Shown here: piece after piece, positions 44,747 through 55,247 of the stretch | Numbering within the stretch: position 1 is the stretch's first letter | How the letters are laid out: the number at the start of each line of letters is the position of its first letter | Assembly: GCF_914271545.1 (NCBI RefSeq) | Contig: NZ_CAJZAH010000008.1 | Location: 114,696 to 178,695, forward strand | Source: Cupriavidus respiraculi | GTDB taxonomy: Bacteria; Pseudomonadota; Gammaproteobacteria; Burkholderiales; Burkholderiaceae | Reading direction: 5' to 3' | Length of the DNA: 64,000 bases | Notes under the pieces: generated by a model | Databases searched by the model: none | The model's input: the letters and a program-made list of their open reading frames with translations, nothing else | Told to the model about the DNA's origin: nothing | Program-made: the position numbers and the translations under genes

Positions 44747-47098
44747 ATGCAATACGCCCACGATCCACGGACCTTCGTCTTCTCCCACTACGTCTATCGC
44801 GGGCTGCGCTCCGCCACGGGCGTGATCGGCGCCACGCTGATCGCGCTGCATTTCTCCGACCTGCCCACCGCGATGGTGGTGTCGATGGGCGCGCTGTGCG
44901 TGAGCCTGATGGACCTGCCCAGCCCGCTGAACCACAAGTTCAACGAGATGCTGGCCGCCGTGCTGCTGTCCACGGCGGTGACGTTGGTGGTGGCGCTGGC
45001 CACGCCGTTTCCGCGGCTGCTGCCGGTGGTGCTGGTGGTGGTCACGTTCCTGGCCGGCATGATGACGGTCTACGGCAACAAGACCATGCCGCTGCAGTTC
45101 TCGGCGCTGTTCGTGATGACGCTCACGATCAACGAGGACTTCGTGGTGCGCCGCGCGTTCGAGCATGCGCTGCTGTTCGGCGCCGGCGCGAGCGCCTATC
45201 TGCTCTATGCGATGCCGGTGAGCTGGCTGCTGGAGCGGCGCACCAAGCAGCAGGTGCTGGCCGAATCGCTGTACGAGCTGGCCGGTTATCTGGAGATCAA
45301 GGCCGGCTTCTACGACGCGGGCAACGACTACGACGAACAGTTCAATGCGCTGGTGCGCCAGCAGATCGTGGTGGCCGAACGGCAGCAGGCCGCGCGCGAC
45401 CTCGTGCTGCGCGCCAACCGCACCACCCGCGACGGGCTGCTGGTGCAGGTGCATCTGCGCATGCTGGACCTGTACGAGTACATCCTGTCGACCAATACCG
45501 ACTACCCGCAGTTGCGCGACACCTTCGGCGGCACGCCGGTGCTCGATCATCTGCGGCGCCTGGTGCTGCTGATGTGCGAGGACGTCGAGGCCATCGCGTT
45601 CGACATCACGCGCGGGCGGCCGTCCTATGCCGAGGTGGACTACCGGCAGCCGCTGCGCGACGTGGCGGCCGAGATCGCCGCGCTCAAGCGCCACCATATC
45701 CCGCCGGCCGCGATGACGGCGCTGGACGAAACCCTGGACGTGATCCGCGGCGCCATCGCGCTGATGGCGCAGCTGCACGAGGCCTCGCGCACGCCGGTGG
45801 AGCCCGGCAAGGTCATGCCGGGCCCGGACATGGCGCCGTTCCTGACGCGCCAGAAGTACGAGTGGAGCGCGATGCGGCAGAACCTGAACTGGCGCTCGCC
45901 GGCGTTCCGCTTCTCGCTGCGGATCACACTGGCGGTGGCGGCGGGGCTGTGGCTCACCCACGTGCTGCCCTATGCCTCGCACGGCTACTGGATCCTGCTG
46001 ACGATCATCGTCATCCTGAAGCCCAACTTCAGCATGACCAAGCAGCGCTACAACGACCGCCTGATCGGCACGCTGATCGGCTGCATCATCTCGGTGGTGG
46101 TGCTGCGCGTGGTGCACGAGCCGCTGGTGCTGCTGGGCGTGCTGTTCGTCGCGCTGGTGGCAAGCGCGGCCTTCGTGACCATCAAGTACCGCTATACGGC
46201 GATCGCGGCCTGCGTGCAGGTGCTGATCCAGATCAACCTGCTGATGCCGGGCAGCCAGACGGTGGTGGAAGAGCGGCTGATCGATACGGTGATCGGCGGC
46301 ATCATCGCCTCGATCTTCAGCTTCGTTTTGCCCAGCTGGGAGTACCGCGCCATCCCCAAGCTGGTGGAGAACGTGCTGGAGGCCAACCGGCGCTACATCG
46401 CGGCCACGCGCGACCTGCTGCTGCGCCGCACGGACGACGACTTCGTCTACCGCGTCGAGCGCAAGCGCTTCATGGACGGCCTGTCGGCGCTGATCTCGTC
46501 GTTCCAGCGCATGCTGGACGAACCTCGCAGCCGCCACCGGGCGGTGGACAACCTGAACCGCTTCATCGTGCAGAACTACCTGGTGGCCGCCCATGTGGCC
46601 GCGGCGCGCATCCAGGTGCGCCAGCACTATGACGAGCTGGATCTGCCCGCCGCCGAGGCGGCCATCGTGGAAGCCACCGATGCCGCCACGCGCAGCCTGC
46701 TGCAGGCCAGCGAACGCCTGAAGGAAGACGAGGACCGCGAGCTGCGGGGGGTGGGCTTCGTGCGCGAGGTCGCGGTCGAGCCGCTGACCGGCACGCCGGT
46801 GCCGGTGCCCGAAGCAGCCGGGGCGACCACGGAAGCGGCTGCCGGGGGGGCGGCGGAGGCCGCGGCGGAAGATGACGCCAGCGAGCGCCGCGTGCGCCTG
46901 GCGGACTCCGCGGACCGCTGGCAGACCGAATCGCTGGTCCAGCAGGCCCAGGCGCCGGAACCTGGCCCCGCGGCCAGTTCCACCGGACGCGCGGCCAACG
47001 CGGTGCTGGAGCGCCGCCTGCGCGCGCTGCGCGCCGACGCTGCCAAGATCGCGCTGCGCACGGGCGCCATCGGGCGCGCCATCCGGCAGCGGGCGTAG
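44747..47098 (+). CDS. FUSC-family inner-membrane transporter (YccS-like)
   Basis: Encodes 783 aa. Two clusters of about six membrane helices (roughly residues 15-165 and 390-530) flank and precede soluble domains; the second cluster holds GYWILLTIIVILKPNFSMTKQRYNDRLIGTLIGC, the FUSC signature also present in aromatic acid exporters such as AaeB. The C-terminal 110 residues are Ala/Glu-rich and probably disordered. Substrate unknown. It may share transcription with the M61 gene upstream. Confidence 0.88.
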   Translation: MQYAHDPRTFVFSHYVYRGLRSATGVIGATLIALHFSDLPTAMVVSMGALCVSLMDLPSPLNHKFNEMLAAVLLSTAVTLVVALATPFPRLLPVVLVVVTFLAGMMTVYGNKTMPLQFSALFVMTLTINEDFVVRRAFEHALLFGAGASAYLLYAMPVSWLLERRTKQQVLAESLYELAGYLEIKAGFYDAGNDYDEQFNALVRQQIVVAERQQAARDLVLRANRTTRDGLLVQVHLRMLDLYEYILSTNTDYPQLRDTFGGTPVLDHLRRLVLLMCEDVEAIAFDITRGRPSYAEVDYRQPLRDVAAEIAALKRHHIPPAAMTALDETLDVIRGAIALMAQLHEASRTPVEPGKVMPGPDMAPFLTRQKYEWSAMRQNLNWRSPAFRFSLRITLAVAAGLWLTHVLPYASHGYWILLTIIVILKPNFSMTKQRYNDRLIGTLIGCIISVVVLRVVHEPLVLLGVLFVALVASAAFVTIKYRYTAIAACVQVLIQINLLMPGSQTVVEERLIDTVIGGIIASIFSFVLPSWEYRAIPKLVENVLEANRRYIAATRDLLLRRTDDDFVYRVERKRFMDGLSALISSFQRMLDEPRSRHRAVDNLNRFIVQNYLVAAHVAAARIQVRQHYDELDLPAAEAAIVEATDAATRSLLQASERLKEDEDRELRGVGFVREVAVEPLTGTPVPVPEAAGATTEAAAGGAAEAAAEDDASERRVRLADSADRWQTESLVQQAQAPEPGPAASSTGRAANAVLERRLRALRADAAKIALRTGAIGRAIRQRA

Positions 47099-47183
47099 CA
47101 CCGGCCGTGGCGGCCGGGACCGTGCTGGCGGCCGCCGCCACATCGGCCTACCTTGAAGTCAGGAGCAGCCGCGGGAGAGGCAA

Positions 47184-47456
47184 ATGGAAACTTGGCACAT
47201 CACCGTCAGAGGCAGGGTGCAGGGCGTGGGCTATCGCGCGGCGTGCGAAGGGCACGCGATCCGCCTGGGCCTGGGCGGCTGGGTACGCAACCGCTCGGAC
47301 GGCTCGGTGGAGGTGATGGCCTACGGGTCGCCGGAGCGCCTGGAGCGCCTGCGCGAATGGATGCTGGCCGGACCGCCGGCCGCGCGGGTCGACGAACTTC
47401 AGGTCGCGCCCGGCAAGGGCAAGTTCGCGGACTTCGAGATGCGGCCCACGCTGTAA
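47184..47456 (+). CDS. Acylphosphatase
   Basis: Encodes 90 aa. The substrate loop VRGRVQGVGYRAACEGHA with its Arg, and GWVRNRSDGSVEV with its Asn, are complete. It hydrolyses acyl phosphates such as carbamoyl phosphate. Small, monocistronic, with GAGAGG before the start. It converges on ung. Confidence 0.96.
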   Translation: METWHITVRGRVQGVGYRAACEGHAIRLGLGGWVRNRSDGSVEVMAYGSPERLERLREWMLAGPPAARVDELQVAPGKGKFADFEMRPTL

Positions 47457-47481
47457 GCGGTGGATGCCGGACGCCGGCCCT

Positions 47482-48291
47482 TCAGTGGTCGAGCCAGTCG
47501 ATCGCCGCGCGCCCGTGCGCCTGCAGCCAGTCGTTGGCGAGCCGGAAGTGGCCGCAGCCCAGAAAGCCGCGGTGGGCGGACAGCGGGGAAGGGTGGGGCG
47601 CCTCCAGCACGCAGTGCGCGCCTTCGATCAGCGCCTTCTTGGCCTGCGCATGGCTGCCCCACAGCAGGAACACCAGGTTCGGCCGGCTGGCGGCCAGCGA
47701 CGAGATCAGGCAGTCGGTGACCGCTTCCCAGCCGCGCTTGGCATGGCTCGCGGCCTGGCCCTGTTCCACGGTCAGCACCGTGTTCAGCAGCAGCACGCCC
47801 TGGCGCGCCCAGCCTTCCAGGTTGCCCGACACCGACGTGCGGGCGGCATTGGCATCGCCGTATTCCGCGGCGATCTCCTTGAACATGTTGCGCAGGCTCG
47901 GCGGCACCCGCACGCCGTTCGGCACCGAGAAGGCCAGGCCGTGCGCCTGCGGGATTTCCTCGCCGGCGACCACGCCGGTGCCGTGGTAGGGATCCTGGCC
48001 CAGGATCACCACCTTGACCGCATCGGGCGGCGTCAGGTGCAGCGCGTGGAAGACACGATGCGGGAAAACCGGCTTGCCGGCCGCGCGTTCGCCGTCGACG
48101 AAGCCCGCGAGGTTGCGCCAGGCCGGGGTCGCCAGGCACGGCACGAGCAGTTCGCGCCAGGCCGCGGGCAGGGCGGCCGCCTGGGTGTCCAGCGGTTCGG
48201 CCAGCACGGCGGGGGCGCCGGCCGGCGGTGCGGCCACGGCGTCCAGGCCGAACAGATCGGCTTGCGCCACGTCGGGCGTTCGCTTGCGCAT
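47482..48291 (-). CDS. ung: Uracil-DNA glycosylase
   Basis: Encodes 269 aa. The water-activating motif GQDPYHGTG, the uracil-binding LLLNTVLTV and the minor-groove loop HPSPLSAHRGF are intact. The first ~45 residues are an Ala/Pro-rich extension relative to E. coli Ung. It excises uracil from DNA. Its ATG overlaps the stop of the CYTH gene by one base (TGATG), so the two are coupled. Confidence 0.96.
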   Translation of the reverse strand: MRKRTPDVAQADLFGLDAVAAPPAGAPAVLAEPLDTQAAALPAAWRELLVPCLATPAWRNLAGFVDGERAAGKPVFPHRVFHALHLTPPDAVKVVILGQDPYHGTGVVAGEEIPQAHGLAFSVPNGVRVPPSLRNMFKEIAAEYGDANAARTSVSGNLEGWARQGVLLLNTVLTVEQGQAASHAKRGWEAVTDCLISSLAASRPNLVFLLWGSHAQAKKALIEGAHCVLEAPHPSPLSAHRGFLGCGHFRLANDWLQAHGRAAIDWLDH

Positions 48292-48935
48292 CAGGGTTGT
48301 CCGTGGTCGTTGCCGTCCGTGCCGATGCCGGCAAGGCGGTAGCCGCGCGCGGCCTTGCTCGCGTCCGCGGGGGTCAGCGGTGCGATCGCGCGAAGCCGCT
48401 CGCCCAGCGCCTGCAGCGCCTGCGCGGCGCGGCCGGCATCGCCGGACAGCCATTCGAGTTCGAGCTCCTGGATCGGTTCGCTGGCGCCCGGCCGCGCGGG
48501 CACGCTGATGGTGCCCTGGTCCAGCGCCGCCTCGATCTCGCCGTCTTCCGTGCGGATCAGCCACGTGCGGCGACGAAAGTCGGTGCGGAACACCGGCGCC
48601 AGCCGTGCGGCCAGTGGCGCGAGCAGCGTGCGCGCGTCGGCCGGCAGTCGCGACAGGTCGATGGCCTCGCCCTCGACCGGCATCTCCCACTCGTTGCGCA
48701 CTGCCAGTCCGCCCGCGCTGCTGCCGGCGGTCTTGAGCGTCTGCAGCCACTGCGCGCCCTTGCGGCGCAGCCGCAGCGCGGCGCGCGAGCGCGCCAGCGC
48801 GTGGTCGGGCGTGTCCAGGTAGATGTTGAGCAGTTCGAATTCGCCGCGCGGCAGCGCGTTCGCGTCCAGCCAGCCGGCCAGCGGAGCGAGCGCGCCATCG
48901 GGCACGGCGAGCTTCAGTTCGATTTCGCGTGCCAT
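48291..48935 (-). CDS. CYTH-domain inorganic triphosphatase-like protein
   Basis: Encodes 214 aa. The N-terminal ExExK motif is REIELKL, followed by paired basic strands (RAALRLRRKG, FRTDFRRRTW) and acidic strands (EIEAALDQG, ELELEWLSG) that line the CYTH tunnel. It likely hydrolyses tripolyphosphate or similar metal-bound triphosphates. The C-terminal CHAD domain of larger relatives is missing. The coupling with ung is probably incidental. Confidence 0.88.
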   Translation of the reverse strand: MAREIELKLAVPDGALAPLAGWLDANALPRGEFELLNIYLDTPDHALARSRAALRLRRKGAQWLQTLKTAGSSAGGLAVRNEWEMPVEGEAIDLSRLPADARTLLAPLAARLAPVFRTDFRRRTWLIRTEDGEIEAALDQGTISVPARPGASEPIQELELEWLSGDAGRAAQALQALGERLRAIAPLTPADASKAARGYRLAGIGTDGNDHGQP

Positions 48936-48959
48936 CGCCGCCTCGCTCCGTGGTGCTGG

Positions 48960-49763
48960 TCAGCCAAACAGCCGCGTCAGTTCCACGCCGGGCTCGGGCG
49001 CGCGCATGAACGCCTCGCCCACCAGGAACGCATGCACGTTGGCCTGGCGCATCTGCTGCACGTCGGCCGGCGACAGGATGCCGGACTCGGTGACCACCAG
49101 CCGGTCGGACGGCATCGACGGCAGCAGGTTCAGCGTGTTTTCCAGCGACACGTCGAACGTGCGCAGGCTGCGGTTGTTCACGCCCACCAGCGGCGTGGCC
49201 AGGCGCAGCGCCGAGTTCAGCTCGACCGCGTCGTGCACTTCCACCAGCACGTCCATGCCCAGCTCGTGCGCGCACGCTTCCAGGTCGGCCATCAACCCGG
49301 TATCGAGCGCGGCGACGATCAGCAGGATCGCGTCGGCGCCCCAGGTGCGGGCCTCGTAGACCTGGTACAGGTCCACCACGAAGTCCTTGCGCAACACCGG
49401 CAGCGGGCACGCGCCGCGCGCCCGCTTCAGGTAGTCGGCATGGCCCTGGAAGAAGTTGACGTCGGTCAGCACCGAGAGGCAGGCCGCCCCGTGCTTGGCA
49501 TAGCTTTCGGCGATCTCCTCGGGCACGAACGGCTCGCGCAGCACGCCCTTGGAGGGTGAGGCCTTCTTGACCTCGGCGATGACACCGGCATTGCCGTTGC
49601 CGATCTTGGTGCGCAGCGCGTCGATGAAGCCGCGCGGCGCGAGGCCCGCTTCGTTGCGCAGGCTCTCCGCTTCGTTGCGCAGGCTGGCGAGATCGCGTTT
49701 CTTCTGCGCGGCGTTGACTTCGTCGACTTTGACCGCGAGGATTTTCTGCAGGATGTCTGACAT
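48960..49763 (-). CDS. trpC: Indole-3-glycerol phosphate synthase
   Basis: Encodes 267 aa. [35 protein letters not shown] and VTESGI are the TIM-barrel active-site blocks. It makes indole-3-glycerol phosphate. A seven-residue near duplication (SLRNEAE then SLRNEAG) occurs at about residues 26-39, from a tandem repeat at about 49,659-49,690. ATG 49763 is preferred over 49787. It is the last gene of trpE-G-D-C in this window; trpF, trpB and trpA are not here. Confidence 0.96.
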   Translation of the reverse strand: MSDILQKILAVKVDEVNAAQKKRDLASLRNEAESLRNEAGLAPRGFIDALRTKIGNGNAGVIAEVKKASPSKGVLREPFVPEEIAESYAKHGAACLSVLTDVNFFQGHADYLKRARGACPLPVLRKDFVVDLYQVYEARTWGADAILLIVAALDTGLMADLEACAHELGMDVLVEVHDAVELNSALRLATPLVGVNNRSLRTFDVSLENTLNLLPSMPSDRLVVTESGILSPADVQQMRQANVHAFLVGEAFMRAPEPGVELTRLFG

Positions 49764-49783
49764 GCTGGCTCTGGGTACGGGGC

Positions 49784-50812
49784 TCAATGGAATTGCTGGG
49801 TGGCGCGCACGAACTGATCCAGCTTTTCGCGTGCGGCACCGCTGGCAATCGCCTCACGCGCCCGCAGGATTCCGTCTTCGATGGAAGTGGCCACATTCGC
49901 CGCATACAACGCGGTGCCGGCGTTCAGCGTGACAATCTCGCGAGGGGTGCCGGGCACATCGGTCAGCGCCTCGAGCAGCATGTCGCGCGATTCCATCGCG
50001 TCGGTAACCTTCAGGCCGCGATTGGAGATCATCTGTAGCCCAAAGTCCTCCGGATGAATTTCATATTCGCGCACTTCGCCGTCTTTTAGTTCACCTACGA
50101 GGGTCGCGGCACCCAGCGAGACCTCGTCCATGCCGTCCTTGCCGTAGACCACCAGCGCATGGCGCGCGCCCAGCCGCTGCATCACGCGCACCTGGATGCC
50201 GACGAGATCGGGGTGGAATACGCCCATCAGGATATTGGGCGCGTCGGCGGGATTGGTCAGCGGACCCAGAATATTGAAGATGGTGCGCACGCCCATTTCC
50301 TTGCGGATCGGCGCCACGTTCTTCATGGCCGGATGATGCGTCGGCGCGAACATGAAGCCGATGCCGGTCTGTTCGATGCACTGGCCGACCTGCTCCGGCG
50401 TCAGCATGATGTTCACGCCCAGCGCCTCCAGCACGTCCGCGCTGCCCGACTTGGAGCTGACGCCGCGGTTGCCGTGCTTGGCGATGCGCGCGCCCGCGGC
50501 GGCGGCCACGAACATCGAAGCCGTGGAGATATTGAAGGTGTGCGAGCCGTCGCCGCCGGTGCCGACGATGTCCACGAAATTCTCGCGGTCGGCCACGGGC
50601 ACCTTGTTGGCGAACTCGCGCATGACCTGCGCCGCCGCCGAGATCTCGCCGATGGTTTCCTTCTTGACCCGCAGCCCGGTCAGGATCGCCGCGGCCATCA
50701 CGGGCGAGATCTGCGCCTGCATGATCTGGCGCATCAGATGGAGCATTTCGTCGTGGAAAATCTCGCGGTGTTCGATGCAGCGCGTGAGCGCTTCCTGCGG
50801 CGTGATGGACAT
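49784..50812 (-). CDS. trpD: Anthranilate phosphoribosyltransferase
   Basis: Encodes 342 aa. PRPP-binding [35 protein letters not shown] and [14 protein letters not shown] are complete. It joins anthranilate to PRPP. It lies 92 bases after trpG and 20 before trpC. Confidence 0.97.
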   Translation of the reverse strand: MSITPQEALTRCIEHREIFHDEMLHLMRQIMQAQISPVMAAAILTGLRVKKETIGEISAAAQVMREFANKVPVADRENFVDIVGTGGDGSHTFNISTASMFVAAAAGARIAKHGNRGVSSKSGSADVLEALGVNIMLTPEQVGQCIEQTGIGFMFAPTHHPAMKNVAPIRKEMGVRTIFNILGPLTNPADAPNILMGVFHPDLVGIQVRVMQRLGARHALVVYGKDGMDEVSLGAATLVGELKDGEVREYEIHPEDFGLQMISNRGLKVTDAMESRDMLLEALTDVPGTPREIVTLNAGTALYAANVATSIEDGILRAREAIASGAAREKLDQFVRATQQFH

Positions 50813-50904
50813 GGCGGAGTCCTGGTGAGAGCGGTCGGATTCGGGAATGGCGGGCGAGGCGGTCGATACAGTCGATACGGTCGAGAGCGGTGCGTCAAGG
50901 CGTC

Positions 50905-51474
50905 TCATCGCGGCGCCTTGATGAAGTTTGCCAGCAGCGCATGGCCGTGCTCGGACAGGATCGACTCCGGATGGAACTGCACGCCCTCGACCGCCAGCGT
51001 CTTGTGCCGCACGCCCATGATCTCGCCGTCCGGCGTCCACGCCGTCACCTCGAGGCAGTCGGGCAGCGTCTCCCGCTCGATCGCCAGCGAATGATAGCGG
51101 GTCACGTCGAACTGCTTCGGCAAGCCGGCGAACACGCCCTGCTGCGTGGTCTCGATGCGGCTGACCTTGCCGTGCATCACCTGCTGCGCGCGGACGACCT
51201 CGCCGCCGAAGGCTTCCCCGATGGCCTGGTGGCCCAGGCACACGCCCAGCAGCGGCACCTTGCCGGCGAAGTGCTGCAGCACCGCGACCGAGATGCCGGC
51301 CTCCTTGGGGCTGCACGGACCGGGCGAGACGCAGATATGGTCAGGCTTGAGCGCCTCGATCTCTTCCAGCGTGATTTCGTCGTTGCGATAGGTGCGCACG
51401 TCGGCGCCAAGTTCGCCGAAGTACTGGACGAGGTTGTAAGTAAACGAATCGTAGTTGTCGATCATCAGCAGCAT
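50905..51474 (-). CDS. trpG: Anthranilate synthase glutamine amidotransferase subunit
   Basis: Encodes 189 aa. [24 protein letters not shown], the catalytic Cys in [17 protein letters not shown] and the His-Glu pair in FHPES make a complete class I amidotransferase. It supplies ammonia to TrpE and may also serve PabB. It starts 32 bases after trpE ends. Confidence 0.97.
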   Translation of the reverse strand: MLLMIDNYDSFTYNLVQYFGELGADVRTYRNDEITLEEIEALKPDHICVSPGPCSPKEAGISVAVLQHFAGKVPLLGVCLGHQAIGEAFGGEVVRAQQVMHGKVSRIETTQQGVFAGLPKQFDVTRYHSLAIERETLPDCLEVTAWTPDGEIMGVRHKTLAVEGVQFHPESILSEHGHALLANFIKAPR

Positions 51475-51506
51475 GGCCGTTCCTCGCTTGTCTTGACTGG
51501 TCCGGA

Positions 51507-53018
51507 TCAGAAGTCGGAGTCCAGGCCGTCCTGGACCTGTTCCGCCGCGCGGATCACCGCGCGCGCCTTGGCTTCGGTCTCCCTCCATTCCGCCTCGGGG
51601 TCCGAGTCGGCGACGATGCCGGCGGCCGCCTGCACGTAGAGATTGCCGTCCTTGACGATGCCGGTGCGGATGGCGATGGCCAGATCCATCTCGCCGCCGA
51701 AGGACAGATAGCCGACCGCGCCGCCGTAGATGCCGCGCTTGCGCGGCTCCAGTTCGTCGATGATCTCCATCGCGCGCACCTTCGGCGCGCCCGACAGCGT
51801 GCCGGCCGGGAAGGTGGCGCGCAGCACGTCAAGGTTGCTCATGCCGTCCTTGAGCGTGCCTTCCACGGAGCTGACGATGTGCTGCACGTGCGAGTATTTC
51901 TCGATCACCATCTTGTCGGTGACCTTGACCGTGCCGGTCTGGGCGATGCGCCCGATATCGTTGCGCGCCAGGTCGATCAGCATCACGTGCTCGGCGATCT
52001 CCTTGGGGTCGTTCAGCAGCTCGGTGGCAAGCTGGGCGTCGCGCTCGGGCGTGTTGCCGCGCGGGCGGGTGCCGGCCAGGGGACGGATGGTGACGATGTG
52101 GTCTTCGCGCGCTTCCGCCGCGGTGCGCCGCGTTTCCTGCCGCACCAGGATCTCCGGCGAGGCGCCCACGATCTGGAAGTCGCCGAAGTTGTAGAAGTAC
52201 ATATAGGGCGACGGGTTCAGCGAGCGCAGCGCGCGGTACAGCGACAGCGGGGCGTCGCGGTAGGGCTTCATCAGGCGCTGGCCGATCTGCACCTGCATCA
52301 TGTCCCCGGCCACGATGTATTCCTTGGCCTTGTGCACGGCCGCCAGATAGTCGGCCTTGTCGAATTCCCGATAGACCTCCGTCTGCACCGAGGGGCTCGT
52401 CACCGGCACGTCCACCGGCTGGCGCAGCTTCATGCGCAGCTCGCGCAGGCGCTGGCGGGCGCGCGCATACGCCTCGGGCGTGGTCGGGTCGGCGTAGACG
52501 ATCAGATAGAGCTTGCCGGACAGGTTGTCGATGACGGCCAGCTCCTCGCACAGCAGCAGCTGGATGTCGGGCAGGCCCAGGTCGTCGGGCTTCTGCGTGC
52601 CGGCGAGCTTCTTCTCGATATAGCGCACCGCGTCGTAGCCGAAGTAGCCCGCCAGGCCGCCGCAGAAGCGCGGCAGGCCCGGCCGCAGTGCGACCTTGAA
52701 GCGCTTCTCGAAGGCGGCGATGAAGTCCAGCGCATTGCCTTCGTGGGTCTCGACGACCTTGCCGTCGGTCACCACCTCGGTGCGCTCGCCGTAGGCGCGC
52801 AGCAGCGTGCGCGCATGCAGCCCGATAAAGGAATAGCGGCCGAAGCGCTCGCCGCCCACCACCGATTCGAGCAGGAAGGTGTTGACGCCGCGCGTCTGCG
52901 ACTGCGCCAGCTTCAGATAGAGCGAGAGCGGCGTTTCGAGGTCCGCGAGGGCCTCCGCGATCAGGGGGATGCGGTTGTAGCCCTGGTCCGCCAGCGATTT
53001 GAATTCCAGTTCGGTCAT
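51507..53018 (-). CDS. trpE: Anthranilate synthase component I
   Basis: Encodes 503 aa. The N-terminal LLES motif ([19 protein letters not shown]) belongs to the Trp feedback site, and the chorismate domain has [41 protein letters not shown] and [14 protein letters not shown]. It converts chorismate to anthranilate and is likely inhibited by tryptophan. A Trp-rich leader ORF lies 354 bases upstream. Confidence 0.97.
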   Translation of the reverse strand: MTELEFKSLADQGYNRIPLIAEALADLETPLSLYLKLAQSQTRGVNTFLLESVVGGERFGRYSFIGLHARTLLRAYGERTEVVTDGKVVETHEGNALDFIAAFEKRFKVALRPGLPRFCGGLAGYFGYDAVRYIEKKLAGTQKPDDLGLPDIQLLLCEELAVIDNLSGKLYLIVYADPTTPEAYARARQRLRELRMKLRQPVDVPVTSPSVQTEVYREFDKADYLAAVHKAKEYIVAGDMMQVQIGQRLMKPYRDAPLSLYRALRSLNPSPYMYFYNFGDFQIVGASPEILVRQETRRTAAEAREDHIVTIRPLAGTRPRGNTPERDAQLATELLNDPKEIAEHVMLIDLARNDIGRIAQTGTVKVTDKMVIEKYSHVQHIVSSVEGTLKDGMSNLDVLRATFPAGTLSGAPKVRAMEIIDELEPRKRGIYGGAVGYLSFGGEMDLAIAIRTGIVKDGNLYVQAAAGIVADSDPEAEWRETEAKARAVIRAAEQVQDGLDSDF

Positions 53019-53372
53019 GTCGATCCTCTTGAGCCGCGTCGCAAGCGCCGCGGCAATGTCGGCAAAGGGGCTGGAAGGTCTGTGACCCGCCCCGCAGGTG
53101 GCCGTGGCGCGGACATCCGCGCGCGGCCGTTGGGGGCGTAGAAGTACGTCGTGGGCGCCGGCAGGGCGCGCCGTTCGCTCGGGCCGGACGCCGACGCTGT
53201 GGTTGGCACGGCCGCGGGCTGGCGCCTTGCGGACTGGTATGCGAACTGCGGAAGAGGGCGGGACGGATGCCGGCGGTGTGCCGGCGAGCTACCGGTCCGC
53301 CGGCCCGGCCCCGCGGCCCATGGCTGGGCTGGTGCGGGGTTCAGGAACCGTCAGCAAACTCGCGAACGTACT
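53019..53372 (-). promoter_or_regulatory. trpE leader with GC-rich hairpins (candidate attenuator)
   Basis: This untranslated stretch joins the Trp-rich leader ORF to trpE. It can fold into several GC-rich hairpins, including the exact palindrome GCGCGGA-CA-TCCGCGC at 53107-53122 and others around GCCGGC near 53265-53300. I could not find a stem followed by a U-tract, so the termination step is not shown, and Rho-dependent termination or translational control is possible. A 64-codon frame overlapping trpE's start region (53209-53015) shows no resemblance to any family. Confidence 0.5.
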
Positions 53373-53459
53373 TTACGCCTTTTGGAAGGCACGCCAGCGA
53401 CGCCAGGGCCAGGCCTGCCGATCACTGTCAGTAAAGATACGCTTGCGGTTCAGAAACAT
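53373..53459 (-). CDS. trpL: Putative trp operon leader peptide TrpL
   Basis: A 28-codon minus-strand ORF between gph and trpE begins MFLNRKRIF and contains WPWRRW at residues 17-22, three Trp codons in six. TGGACA lies about ten bases before the ATG. Trp is rare, so such a cluster ahead of trpE is the expected form of an attenuator leader peptide that senses charged tRNA-Trp by ribosome stalling. The stop (TAA at 53375-53373) is 354 bases before trpE. The frame is also open upstream, so the start is a choice. Function is inferred. Confidence 0.7.
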   Translation of the reverse strand: MFLNRKRIFTDSDRQAWPWRRWRAFQKA

Positions 53460-53527
53460 GAAATCGTGTCCAGCGACGGGTTCAGCGATTTGGTGGGAGG
53501 TGCGTCGTCGGTGCCTTGAGCCGGGGC

Positions 53528-54268
53528 TCAATGTGCGGCCAGCAGCTCTGCGGCCTTGACGAGCGAGTCGACTATACCATCGGCGTCGACGGCTTGTACA
53601 GGATTGCCGTGGTTGTATCCATATGGCACCAGCAGCACTCCCATGCCCGCCGCGCGGGCGGCCTGCGCGTCGTTTTCGGAGTCGCCGATGGCCAGCATGT
53701 CCGCCGGCTGCAGGCGGAAGGCCTCGCAGACCTTGAGCAGCGGCAGGGGATCGGGCTTGCGGAAGGCGAAGGCGTCGCCCCCGTAGACCAGCTCGAAATA
53801 CGGCGCCAGGCCGGTCTTGGCCAGCAGCGGTTCGGTGAAGCTGTGGGGCTTGTTGGTGACGCACGCCAGCCGCAGGCCGGCGCCCTTGAGCGCCGCCAGG
53901 CCTTCCTGCACGCCGGGATAGACCGCGGCGAACTGGCCGTTGATGCGCAGGTACTCGCGGTTGTAGTGCGCCAGCGCGTCGGCGAACAGCCCATTGGCCT
54001 GCGCGGGCGGAAAGCGCGCGTCGAGCACGCGGCGGATCAGGTTTTCCGATCCCTTGCCGACGAAGCTGACGATCTCCTGCTGCGACATCGGCGCGATCTC
54101 GCCGTGGCCCGGATGCTGGTGCATCAGCGCCAGCAGCATCGCGTTGACCGCCGCGTGGAAGTCCCCCGCGGTGTCCACCATGGTGCCGTCCAGGTCGACG
54201 ATCACCCCGCGCACGCCGCTCCAGCGGCCGCGTCCGGCCGTGCGCTCCACCGCCGCGCCGCCGATCAT
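53528..54268 (-). CDS. gph: Phosphoglycolate phosphatase
   Basis: Encodes 246 aa. HAD motifs: [12 protein letters not shown] (nucleophile Asp), [19 protein letters not shown] and [15 protein letters not shown]. It dephosphorylates 2-phosphoglycolate. Its start overlaps the rpe stop by four bases (ATGA). A 16-base palindrome (TTGAGCC-GG-GGCTCAA, 53516-53531) covers its stop codon and could slow transcription before the trp leader. Confidence 0.95.
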   Translation of the reverse strand: MIGGAAVERTAGRGRWSGVRGVIVDLDGTMVDTAGDFHAAVNAMLLALMHQHPGHGEIAPMSQQEIVSFVGKGSENLIRRVLDARFPPAQANGLFADALAHYNREYLRINGQFAAVYPGVQEGLAALKGAGLRLACVTNKPHSFTEPLLAKTGLAPYFELVYGGDAFAFRKPDPLPLLKVCEAFRLQPADMLAIGDSENDAQAARAAGMGVLLVPYGYNHGNPVQAVDADGIVDSLVKAAELLAAH

Positions 54269-54966
54269 TGGCCGGCCTTGGCCAGTTCCGCGCGCAGCGC
54301 GGACAGGATGCCGCGGTAGCCGCCGTCGGCGTCGGGCTTGCCGAATACCGCGGAGCCGGCCACGAAGGTGTCTGCGCCGGCCGCGGCGATCTCGGCGATG
54401 TTGTCGACCTTCACCCCGCCGTCGACCTCCAGCAGGATGGTGCGGCCGGTGCGCGCGGTGTATTCGTCGATCCGCGTCCGCACGGCGCGCAGCTTGTTCA
54501 GCGTCTCGGGGATGAACGACTGGCCGCCGAAGCCCGGGTTGACCGACATCAGGAGGATGACGTCGAGCCGGTCCATCACGTGGTCCAGATGGTGCAGCGG
54601 CGTGGCCGGATTGAAGACCAGGCCGGCCTGGCAGCCGTGGTCGCGGATCAGCGCCAGCGAGCGGTCGATATGGTCGCTCGCCTCGGGGTGGAAGGTGATG
54701 ATGTTCGCGCCGGCCTTGGCGAAGTCCGGGATGATGCGGTCGACCGGGCGCACCATCAGGTGCACGTCGATGGGGGCGGTCACGTGGGGCCGGATCGCCT
54801 CGCACACCAGCGGGCCGACCGTGAGGTTGGGCACGTAGTGGTTGTCCATCACGTCGAAGTGGATCCAGTCGGCGCCGGCCTCGGTGACGCGGCGTACCTC
54901 CTCGCCCAGGCGGGCAAAGTCGGCGGAGAGGATGGACGGGGCGATGCGAAAGGCGGGCGTGCTCAT
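54265..54966 (-). CDS. rpe: Ribulose-phosphate 3-epimerase
   Basis: Encodes 233 aa. [51 protein letters not shown] and [10 protein letters not shown] are all family blocks with the catalytic Asp residues and metal-binding His. It interconverts ribulose-5-phosphate and xylulose-5-phosphate. Coupled by overlap to gph, with trp genes downstream. Confidence 0.97.
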   Translation of the reverse strand: MSTPAFRIAPSILSADFARLGEEVRRVTEAGADWIHFDVMDNHYVPNLTVGPLVCEAIRPHVTAPIDVHLMVRPVDRIIPDFAKAGANIITFHPEASDHIDRSLALIRDHGCQAGLVFNPATPLHHLDHVMDRLDVILLMSVNPGFGGQSFIPETLNKLRAVRTRIDEYTARTGRTILLEVDGGVKVDNIAEIAAAGADTFVAGSAVFGKPDADGGYRGILSALRAELAKAGQ

Positions 54967-55247
54967 GGCGTGTTCCGGGCGTGATGGCGTGTGTCGCGGT
55001 ATTCGGGGAAATGCGGTGGTTGAACGTTGTCGCGGCGGCGCGGTATCGGCTCGGCGAGGGCGGGCCTGCCGTGCCCCGGCCGGCCGGATTTCCGGCGCTC
55101 GGCCAGATTCCGGACAAGGCTTGCCGCGAAAGGGCGGTATTTTACGCCGCCTCGGGCCCGGCCTGCCGGCGGGCCGCGCGACTTGCCGCACCCCAGCCCT
55201 TGCCGCACAATGCGGCTACCCATACGAAGCCCCAAGCCCCCACCGCC

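Noticed and set aside
42548-47143. A 1531-codon open frame on the minus strand
   Set aside because: It runs antisense to three convincing genes (acuI end, M61 peptidase, FUSC protein) and is His/Arg/Gln-rich with no motif, the usual shadow of high-GC coding sequence.
53015-53209. A 64-codon minus-strand ORF just before trpE as the leader peptide
   Set aside because: It contains no Trp codons and has Arg/Pro-rich low-complexity content; the upstream ORF with three Trp codons is the better leader.
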